Position numbers and translations under genes: made by a program. A stretch of DNA of 7,906 bases from an uncultured Verrucomicrobiae bacterium (GTDB lineage Bacteria > Verrucomicrobiota > Verrucomicrobiia > Verrucomicrobiales > Akkermansiaceae). The number at the start of each line of letters is the position of its first letter. Position 1 is the stretch's first letter. Positions 1 through 5,152 of this stretch are shown in pieces. Location: the NCBI GenBank assembly GCA_937957985.1, contig CALGOH010000158.1, positions 1 through 7,906 of the forward strand, read 5' to 3'. The notes beneath the pieces were generated by a model. The model did not search any database. It saw only the letters and a program-made list of their open reading frames with translations, and had not been told where the DNA came from.

Positions 1-27
1 CAGCGCCCCCGCCCGGCCCCATCGCTC

Positions 28-45
28 CGGTTGCAGGAACAACCG
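28..45 (-). terminator. Weak hairpin downstream of dnaJ
   Basis: Stem CGGTTG (28-33) pairs perfectly with CAACCG (40-45) around a 6-nt loop, about 11 nt after the dnaJ stop codon on the minus strand. No U-tract follows and the stem is only 6 bp. A terminator role is inferred mainly from position; it could be a chance hairpin in GC-rich DNA. The rest of 1-56 shows nothing else I can name. Confidence 0.3.
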
Positions 46-56
46 CGGCATGACAC

Positions 57-1205
57 TCAGGAGCCGAAGAGCCGCTTCGCCCTCTCGAAGAAGGACTCCT
101 GCATCGGCGAGTTGTGGTCGCCGATCGACTCGGAAAACTCGCGGAGCTTGGCCTGCTGGTCGGCGTTCAGGCGCGTCGGCACCTCGACCTGCACCTCGAC
201 GTGCAGGTCGCCCTTGCGACCCCCGGAAAGCGTCGGCATCCCCCGGTCCCGCAGCCGGAAAAGGGTGCCACCCTGCGTGCCCGCGGGGATCTTGATCGAG
301 GCCTTGCCATCAAGGGTCGGCACCTCCAGCTCGCCGCCCAGCGCCGCCGTGCTGAACGGCAGCGGCACACGACAGAAGAGGTTGTTCCCGTCGCGCTCGA
401 AGACGTCGTGGGTGCGCACATGCAGGAAAACGTAGAGATCCCCCGGCGTGCCGCCACGCACCCCGGCGTCGCCGTTGCCCGAGGACCGCAGGCGGGTGCC
501 GTCCTCGACGCCGGCCGGGATCCGGATCTTGATCCGGCTCGGCTTTTCGACCCGACCCTCCCCGTGGCAGTCCGGGCAGGGATCGGACACCGTTTCACCG
601 GCACCGCGACAATCGGGGCAGGTGGTCTGCTGAATGAAGATGCCCGCCTGGCGCGCGACCACGCCGCGTCCGCCACAGGTGCTGCAGGGACGGGATCCGC
701 CGCCACCTTTCGAGCCGCTTGCCGAGCACGTGGTGCAGGGCATCTGGTGCTCGATCTCGAGCTCCTTCTCCACGCCCCTCGCCGCGTCCTCGAGCGAGAT
801 TTCCAGATCGTAGCGGAGGTCGCTGCCCCGCTGCTTGCCCGAGCGCCCGCGGCGGCCGCCGCCGAAGAACTCCTCGAAGCCGCCACCGAAGGCGTTCCCG
901 AAGACCTGCGAGAAGAGGTCCATCGGATCGTGGAATCCCCCGAATCCACCAAAGCCGCCACCGCCTCCGGCACCCGCGCCGGAAAAGGCCTGGTGGCCGT
1001 AGCGGTCATAGGCCGCCCGCTTGTCGGGATCGCTGAGCACCTCGTAGGCGTGGCCCAGTTCCTTGAACTTCTCCTCGGCCTCGGCGTCCCCCGGGTTCTT
1101 GTCCGGGTGGAACTTCACCGCCAGCTTGCGGTAGGATTTCTTGATCTCCTCCGGGCTGGCGTTCCTCGACACCCCGAGCACCTCGTAATAGTCGCGGTCG
1201 GACAT
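57..1205 (-). CDS. dnaJ: Chaperone protein DnaJ (Hsp40)
   Basis: This is a cytoplasmic J-domain co-chaperone that stimulates DnaK ATP hydrolysis and delivers unfolded clients. The 382-aa product is a complete type I DnaJ of normal length. The J domain covers residues 1-70, with HPD at 33-35. A Gly/Phe-rich linker follows at about 75-117. The zinc-binding region has four CxxC pairs at Cys157/160, 174/177, 196/199 and 210/213. The client-binding beta domains run to the end. The first zinc repeat is CTTCSASG, with Ala replacing the first Gly of the usual CxxCxGxG; the other three are canonical. I chose the ATG at 1205, giving MSDRDYYEVLGV, because DnaJ proteins begin this way. The open frame extends 9 codons upstream into grpE. 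The start lies 4 nt after the grpE stop with no clear Shine-Dalgarno sequence, which suggests translational coupling. Identification is essentially certain. Confidence 0.98.
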   Translation of the reverse strand: MSDRDYYEVLGVSRNASPEEIKKSYRKLAVKFHPDKNPGDAEAEEKFKELGHAYEVLSDPDKRAAYDRYGHQAFSGAGAGGGGGFGGFGGFHDPMDLFSQVFGNAFGGGFEEFFGGGRRGRSGKQRGSDLRYDLEISLEDAARGVEKELEIEHQMPCTTCSASGSKGGGGSRPCSTCGGRGVVARQAGIFIQQTTCPDCRGAGETVSDPCPDCHGEGRVEKPSRIKIRIPAGVEDGTRLRSSGNGDAGVRGGTPGDLYVFLHVRTHDVFERDGNNLFCRVPLPFSTAALGGELEVPTLDGKASIKIPAGTQGGTLFRLRDRGMPTLSGGRKGDLHVEVQVEVPTRLNADQQAKLREFSESIGDHNSPMQESFFERAKRLFGS

Positions 1206-1209
1206 CGGA

Positions 1210-1806
1210 TCAGTCGTCGCCGGATTCCCCACCCTTCGCCACCACCACGCTGGCCGGGCGCAACAGGCGGTCGCGCAGCATGTAGCCCCGCCGCGTCACG
1301 CGCAGCACCTTGCCCTCCTCGCCGCCCTCCTCCTGGGAAACGGCGTCGTGCAGGTTCGGATCGAAGTCCCCGCCCTCGGCCGCGATTTCGGTGACGCCGT
1401 GGTTGCCGAGAAATTCGTCGAGCTGCTTGCGGACCATCGCCATGCCGACGTAGATCATCGAGTCCTTCTCCTGGCCCGCGGCCTGCATGCCCATCTCGAA
1501 GTTGTCGAGGATCGGCAGGAGTTCCTCGAGCAGCGACTGGTTGGCGTAGCGCATCGATTCCTCCCGCTCCCTTGTCGAGCGCTTGCGGAAGTTCTCCAGG
1601 TCCGCCGCGGTGCGCATCGCGAGTTCCTTCCACTTCAGCACGTCCTGCTCGAGCGCCGCCAGGGGATCGGACTCGTCGACTTCCTCCACGCCGTCATCGA
1701 CGGCATCTTCTTCCGCCGCGGCGGTTTCGGTGGCATCCAGCTCCTCGACGGCCTCATCCGCCTCCTCGGCGGCGCGGGCCTTGGATTCCGGTTCGCTTGA
1801 ATTCAT
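1210..1806 (-). CDS. grpE: Nucleotide exchange factor GrpE
   Basis: GrpE releases ADP from DnaK and so completes the DnaK-DnaJ-GrpE cycle in the cytoplasm. The 198-aa product starts with a low-complexity acidic segment (about residues 1-50, rich in Glu, Asp and Ala). A long helix typical of the dimerising coiled coil follows (about 50-95). The C-terminal beta domain carries the family signature FDPNLHDAVSQ from residue 148, then VLRVTRRGYMLRDRLLRPASVVVAK. Length and domain order are normal for the family. The ATG at 1806 has an AGG about 9 nt upstream. dnaJ follows 4 nt after the stop, so the two are almost surely co-transcribed. The phosphatase gene ends 47 nt upstream, so read-through from the signalling genes is possible. 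I found no CIRCE-type heat-shock operator (TTAGCACTC-N9-GAGTGCTAA) upstream. Confidence 0.97.
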   Translation of the reverse strand: MNSSEPESKARAAEEADEAVEELDATETAAAEEDAVDDGVEEVDESDPLAALEQDVLKWKELAMRTAADLENFRKRSTREREESMRYANQSLLEELLPILDNFEMGMQAAGQEKDSMIYVGMAMVRKQLDEFLGNHGVTEIAAEGGDFDPNLHDAVSQEEGGEEGKVLRVTRRGYMLRDRLLRPASVVVAKGGESGDD

Positions 1807-1853
1807 GGGCCGCTACCTGCCACCCGCCGCCCCGCTCGTCAACCCCCGCCCTT

Positions 1854-3293
1854 TCAGCGCCGCTCGATCGCCAGCAGGGTCACGTCGTCCATCTGCGGCG
1901 CCCCCGCGCAGAATCGGGCGAGGTCCCGCTGGACCCCGGCCACCACCGCCTCCGCCCCGAGCGCCGCATTCTCCCTGAAAGACTCGCGCAGGCGGGCCAT
2001 CCCGAACTCCTCGCCCCGGTCGCCCACCGCCTCCTTCACCCCGTCGGTGTGGAAGAGCAGGCAGTCGCCGGTCCGCATCTCGATATCCTGGATCTGCGTC
2101 ACCCGCTCGAAGACGACCCCCTCGTCGATCCCGAGCGCGAGTCCCGGCGGCTTGAGTTCCTCGATGGTCCGCGAGTCCGCGTGGAACCACAGCGCCGGAT
2201 CGTGGCCTGCCCGCACCAGCCTCACCGTGTCCTCGTTCTCGGTCAGGGAGGCGTAGAACAGGCTGATGAACATATCCTCTCGGATGTCGGGAAAGAGCTG
2301 CCGGTTGACCGCCGCGATCAGGTTCAGCGGATCGCCGTGGATCTCCGAATGGCAGCGCAGCACGCTGCGGCACATCGCCATCATCAGCCCCGCCGCCACC
2401 CCCTTGCCGGACACGTCGGCGATCACCACGCCGTGCTTGCCACCGCCGAGCGGCAGGTAGTCGTAGTAGTCGCCGCTGATCAGGCGCGCCGGCACGTTGG
2501 TCCCCGAAATCCGGAATCCCGGCACGTCCGGCTCACCCTGCGGCAGCAGCACGCGCTGCACCTCGCCGGCGTTGCGAATCTCGGTCTCGAAATGCCGCTT
2601 CTCCCCGGCTTCCTTGTAGATCAGCGCATTGCCCAGCGCGAAGCCCGACTGCTCGGCCGCCGAGCGGAACACCGCGAAGTCGTTGGCCGTGAATTGCCCG
2701 TCCTCGCGATGCCGCGCCACCGCCAGCACCCCGAGGTCGCGTCCGGCATGCCGCAGCGGGGCGATCAGCGCCGCCACCTCGCCGCCGCCGAAACCATGGA
2801 AGGCATCGTGGAAGGAATCATGGCTCCGCAGGTCCTCGACGCGGATCGCTTTTCCCGAGCTGAGCGCATCGCCCAGCACCCCCTGGTCGGACGGCACCTG
2901 CGAAAGCCTCAGGTAGCTCTCCATCGCGCGCGGATCCCGCTCCGCCTTGCGCCGCACCTCCAGCGGCACCCCGACCAGCGCCGGACAGTTCTCGGAAAGA
3001 TACTTCGGCTGCAGCATCGCGCCGCTCTCGTCGAGCAGGTAGAGCGCCCCGCCGCGGGCCTTCACCACCTCGTCCAGTCCATCGACGATCATCCGGTAGA
3101 GCCCCGTCTGGTCCGACTGGCGGCCGATCGCCACGCCGAGGTTGTGGAGAAACTCGAACATCCTCGCCTCCTCGCCCTCGAAGACCTTCAGCTCGCGCTT
3201 CTTGGCCCTGACCTTGCGCCGCGTGCGCAGCAGCAGGAGAAAGAGGACCAGAAGGACCGTCGTCAGCGACAGATAAATGACAGGGTGGTTCAT
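1854..3293 (-). CDS. Membrane-anchored GAF / SpoIIE-type PP2C serine phosphatase
   Basis: This is a probable Mn/Mg-dependent serine phosphatase of the RsbU/SpoIIE type, a family that commonly dephosphorylates STAS-domain antagonists. The 479-aa product has one N-terminal membrane segment (about residues 5-22) followed by a basic stretch (RTRRKVRAKKR). A GAF-like sensor region spans about 45-235 and a PP2C domain about 240-478. Catalytic motifs are intact: ISGDYYD (272-278), ADVSGKG (292-298), RAGHDP (361-366), HTDG (415-418) and MDDVTLL (from 468). Asp275, Asp293, Asp417 and the Asp469/470 pair are the expected metal ligands. With one membrane segment and the basic stretch after it, the catalytic part is probably cytoplasmic. 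The ATG overlaps the stop of the upstream STAS gene as ATGA, a strong sign of translational coupling and a shared pathway. The signal sensed by the GAF-like region cannot be read from sequence. Confidence 0.93.
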   Translation of the reverse strand: MNHPVIYLSLTTVLLVLFLLLLRTRRKVRAKKRELKVFEGEEARMFEFLHNLGVAIGRQSDQTGLYRMIVDGLDEVVKARGGALYLLDESGAMLQPKYLSENCPALVGVPLEVRRKAERDPRAMESYLRLSQVPSDQGVLGDALSSGKAIRVEDLRSHDSFHDAFHGFGGGEVAALIAPLRHAGRDLGVLAVARHREDGQFTANDFAVFRSAAEQSGFALGNALIYKEAGEKRHFETEIRNAGEVQRVLLPQGEPDVPGFRISGTNVPARLISGDYYDYLPLGGGKHGVVIADVSGKGVAAGLMMAMCRSVLRCHSEIHGDPLNLIAAVNRQLFPDIREDMFISLFYASLTENEDTVRLVRAGHDPALWFHADSRTIEELKPPGLALGIDEGVVFERVTQIQDIEMRTGDCLLFHTDGVKEAVGDRGEEFGMARLRESFRENAALGAEAVVAGVQRDLARFCAGAPQMDDVTLLAIERR

Positions 3294-3823
3294 CGACCGT
3301 CGGATCCCGACTCATCGGAAACCTGCTGCTCGAGCACCTGGAGCACGCCGGCGAAGCGCTTCGAGTTCGCCTCGCTGGTGGACGCCAGGTCCCGGTGCGA
3401 GTCAAGCACGTGCCGTGCCCGTTCATGGATGCTCGGGAGGCGCCCCGGAGCGTAGGGCTTGAGTTCCTCCCGGATCCCGTCGGCCCGGCCCCGCCACGGC
3501 GCCTCCGGCGGCGAGATCGAGAGAAGGCAGTCGAGACCGAGGTCCTCGAGCGACTGGCGGTTGCGCTCCCCGGGGGAAGCGATGTGCACCCAGCCATCGT
3601 CCCGCCCGACCCGGGCGGCGAGCCCGGCGAGAAAGCCCATGAAGGTCGAGTCCATGCCCGTGCAGCCCTCGAGATCGATCACGAAGTGCTTCTCGCCGTC
3701 GTTCCGGCGCTGGTCGGCGCACTCCTTGAGCGCCGGGCTCTCCAGAAAGGAGCCCTTGCCCTCGCAACGGATCCAGGTGAACCCGTCGAAAACGCCGAAC
3801 TTGATGCCGCTTTGTTTCTCCAC
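3290..3823 (-). CDS. STAS-domain protein, anti-sigma-factor-antagonist-like
   Basis: The N-terminal half (about residues 5-105) fits a STAS domain of the SpoIIAA/RsbV type. The segment FVIDLEGCTGMDSTFMGFLAGL (residues 47-68) matches the strand and helix that carry the phosphorylated serine in antagonists; here it is Ser59, in Asp58-Ser59-Thr60. In that family an unphosphorylated antagonist binds an anti-sigma kinase and a phosphatase reactivates it; the phosphatase encoded by the overlapping next gene is the obvious partner. The product is 177 aa against about 110 for a minimal STAS protein. The extra 70 residues (about 108-177) look helical and charged and contain HERARHVLDSHRDL. The start is GTG at 3823 with no clear Shine-Dalgarno sequence; no better in-frame ATG exists nearby. 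The upstream 45 bases include an AT-rich patch (TTTAAA and TATTTTT) that could hold the promoter. No kinase or sigma gene is in the window, so the module type is inference. Confidence 0.87.
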   Translation of the reverse strand: MEKQSGIKFGVFDGFTWIRCEGKGSFLESPALKECADQRRNDGEKHFVIDLEGCTGMDSTFMGFLAGLAARVGRDDGWVHIASPGERNRQSLEDLGLDCLLSISPPEAPWRGRADGIREELKPYAPGRLPSIHERARHVLDSHRDLASTSEANSKRFAGVLQVLEQQVSDESGSDGR

Positions 3824-3868
3824 GCTTGAGTCGTCCGAAAAATACGGGACGCGGTTTAAAGTAGGCGC

Positions 3869-3901
3869 GGCCCGGCCGGACGGTCAACCGTCCTTCGGGC
3901 C
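3869..3901 (-). terminator. Extended palindrome after the lipoprotein gene
   Basis: Inner arms GGACGG (3878-3883) and CCGTCC (3888-3893) enclose a TCAA loop. Outer arms GGCCCG (3869-3874) and CGGGCC (3896-3901) are also perfectly complementary, separated from the inner stem by a 3-nt/2-nt internal loop. It begins 8 nt after the TAG of the minus-strand lipoprotein gene and ends 45 nt before the STAS start, which fits a terminator insulating the two. There is no clean U-tract, only TACTTT nearby. It could instead be an operator or a dispersed repeat. Confidence 0.5.
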
Positions 3902-3909
3902 GATCCGCC

Positions 3910-4389
3910 CTAGTCCCAAAGATACGAATGACGGCTCGCCACCTCGCGCCCGCCGCGGAAGAGCCGGCACCGCCACGCCAGCACCCGCCCGCCCTTCAGA
4001 TAGTCGTCCCCGATGATCCGGAACTCCGCCCGGCCGGAGGCCTGATAGGGTGGAAAACTCTGCTCCTTGCGCAGCACCCGGCTCGCGGTCGCCGCCTGCT
4101 GGTACTCGAAGACCACCCGCACCGGATCCTCGGGCGACGAGTCCTCGTTCCACAGCACCACGTAGTAGTGGCCCAGGCGCTGCTCCTGCTCCCGCACGCC
4201 GATCGCGCCATACAGCAGTTGCCGCTGCTCGCCGCGGATCATCGGCTGCTCGGGCTCGGCGATGTCGAGGTTCCTCAAATGCATCGGGCGCACGTCGAGC
4301 ATCGGCGACGCGCAGCCGGCCAGCACGCCCGCGACCAGCACCAGCGGGAAGATTTTCGCGAATCGAATCACCCGTCCATTCAAGCGCAT
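3910..4389 (-). CDS. Putative lipoprotein of unknown function
   Basis: I do not recognise a family with confidence. The 159-aa product begins with a signal peptide, MRLNGRVIRFAKIFPLVLV, followed by a lipobox VLAGC, so Cys26 should be the lipidated first residue of the mature protein. The mature part of about 134 residues contains alternating hydrophobic strands such as HYYVVLWN, PVRVVFEYQ and RAEFRIIGDDY. This suggests a beta-sandwich, loosely like the small YcfL-type lipoproteins; that comparison is tentative. I chose the ATG at 4389 because it places the signal peptide at the N terminus and has AAGG about 9 nt upstream. An in-frame ATG at 4449 would add 20 residues and bury the signal. The gene diverges from fur across 83 bp and ends before a strong palindrome, so it is probably a single-gene transcript. 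Membrane location is well supported; role is unknown. Confidence 0.75.
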   Translation of the reverse strand: MRLNGRVIRFAKIFPLVLVAGVLAGCASPMLDVRPMHLRNLDIAEPEQPMIRGEQRQLLYGAIGVREQEQRLGHYYVVLWNEDSSPEDPVRVVFEYQQAATASRVLRKEQSFPPYQASGRAEFRIIGDDYLKGGRVLAWRCRLFRGGREVASRHSYLWD

Positions 4390-4472
4390 CCCCGCACCTT
4401 GCCAACCCGGAAAGAGAGCCGGGGGGTGGAAAAGCTTCGCCTTCGCCATGCCGCCGTCCTAGCCTTTCTCCC

Positions 4473-4973
4473 GTGGACGATGCCGCCATCGCCAAGCTCG
4501 ACGACTTCATCCGCCGCAAGGGCATGCGCCGGACCCCGCAGCGCGAGTCCATCGTCCGCCTCGCCTTCGAGACCGACGACCACTTCACCTCCGAAGAGCT
4601 CTTCGACCGGGTCCGCCGGAAGAACATCAACGTGTCGAGGGCCACCGTCTACCGCACCATCGCCCTGCTCGTCGAAGCCGGCATGCTCCGCGAGATCGAC
4701 CTCGGCGGCGACCTCAAGACCTACGACCCCAACTTCCTCGACAAGCCGAGCCACAACCACCTGGTCTGCATCGATTGCGGCCGGGTGCTCGAGTTCGAGG
4801 ACTCCCACCTCGAGCTGCTCAACGACTGCCTGACCCGCCGCATGGGTTTCCGCCCGAAGCGCCAGTCGATCAAGATCGAGGCCTGCTGCGAGCAGCTCCG
4901 GATCAAGGGAAGCTGCCCGCACCTCATCCAGGCCCGCCTCGACCGCCGCCGCCTGCCGGTGCAGAAGCGCTGA
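4473..4973 (+). CDS. Fur-family metal-responsive regulator
   Basis: This is a DNA-binding repressor of the Fur superfamily, usually sensing iron, zinc or manganese, or peroxide. The 166-aa product has an N-terminal winged helix (about residues 5-85) with GMRRTPQRESIV (17-28) and the recognition helix region VSRATVYRTIALL (54-66). The metal and dimerisation domain contains HNHLVCIDCGRVLEF (94-108), with the structural zinc pair Cys99/Cys102. Further cysteines lie at 138, 139 and 148. Ungapped alignment to the remembered E. coli Fur C-terminal region puts Gln131 where a metal-binding His normally sits (RQS versus NHS). That, and the ACC cluster after it, makes the metal specificity uncertain. 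The start is taken as GTG at 4473, just before the conserved N-terminal helix; there is no clear Shine-Dalgarno sequence. The next in-frame ATG, at residue 18, would cut into the DNA-binding domain. I cannot tell Fur from Zur, Mur or PerR, so no symbol is given. No Fur-box-like sequence was seen upstream. Confidence 0.93.
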   Translation: MDDAAIAKLDDFIRRKGMRRTPQRESIVRLAFETDDHFTSEELFDRVRRKNINVSRATVYRTIALLVEAGMLREIDLGGDLKTYDPNFLDKPSHNHLVCIDCGRVLEFEDSHLELLNDCLTRRMGFRPKRQSIKIEACCEQLRIKGSCPHLIQARLDRRRLPVQKR

Positions 4974-4982
4974 GGAGGCGGC

Positions 4983-5009
4983 GGAGCGCCGGCGTCGTGC
5001 CGGCCGCTC
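4983..5009 (+). terminator. GC-rich hairpin after fur (REP-like unit 1)
   Basis: GGAGC (4983-4987) is followed by stem GCCGGC (4988-4993), loop GTCGT and stem GCCGGC (4999-5004). The flank GAGC can extend the pairing with GCTC at 5006-5009. It begins 9 nt after the fur stop codon, so it could stop fur transcription, although no T-tract follows. It also matches the pentamer-plus-hairpin pattern of the other repeat units in this window. Confidence 0.5.
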
Positions 5010-5015
5010 TGGCAC

Positions 5016-5076
5016 GGACCGCGGGCTTCAGTCCGCATCTTCATCGCAAGGCCATGCGAGCTGAAGCTCGCGGTCC
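5016..5076. repeat. Paired inverted REP-like units (units 2 and 3)
   Basis: Two 21-nt arms at 5016-5036 and 5056-5076 are inverted copies of each other with 18 of 21 identical positions; two of the three differences would form G-U pairs in RNA. Each arm is itself a hairpin. Unit 2 (+) is GGACC, then GCGGGC, loop TTCA, GTCCGC. Unit 3 (-) is GGACC, then GCGAGC, loop TTCA, GCTCGC. A 19-nt spacer separates them. This nested palindrome resembles the paired REP (BIME) arrangement of other bacteria. It lies between fur and argH, and no transposase is nearby. Confidence 0.7.
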
Positions 5077-5104
5077 AATCCCATCCACAGCCGCTTGATG
5101 GGCT

Positions 5105-5132
5105 GGAACTTGGCACTTCTCACTTGGAACTT
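5105..5132 (+). repeat. Heptanucleotide tandem repeat, four copies
   Basis: Four adjacent 7-mers read GGAACTT, GGCACTT, CTCACTT, GGAACTT; the last five positions are (A/C)ACTT in all, and the first and last copies are identical. It ends 20 nt before the argH start codon, so it probably lies in the argH promoter or leader. The surrounding DNA is less GC-rich than the genes. Confidence 0.65.
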
Positions 5133-5152
5133 CCAAACCGTAGGCTCCGGCC

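Noticed and set aside
114..1394. 426-codon open frame on the plus strand opposite dnaJ and part of grpE
   Set aside because: It is the shadow of two highly conserved genes and its sequence is low-complexity Ala/Arg/Gly with no domain.
1807..1853. Possible promoter or CIRCE heat-shock operator before grpE
   Set aside because: A TTGACG is present but no matching -10 box lies at the right distance, and no CIRCE inverted repeat is visible.
1572..3455. 627-codon open frame on the plus strand opposite the phosphatase and STAS genes
   Set aside because: It is antisense to genes with clear catalytic motifs, is rich in Arg, His and Pro as expected for a shadow frame in GC-rich DNA, and shows no recognisable domain.
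4050..4472. Long in-frame extension upstream of the Fur-family gene
   Set aside because: It overlaps the divergent lipoprotein gene and is Ala/Pro/Arg/Ser-rich; Fur proteins start near the chosen GTG.
4390..4472. Possible Fur box between the lipoprotein gene and fur
   Set aside because: The region is GC-rich and has no palindrome resembling the GATAATGATAATCATTATC type.
4380..5015. 211-codon minus-strand open frame opposite fur
   Set aside because: It is antisense to a well-supported Fur-family gene and shows no independent motif.
4974..5152. Possible insertion-sequence remnant after fur
   Set aside because: There are inverted repeats but no transposase fragment and no target-site duplication that I can see; REP-like units explain the structure better.
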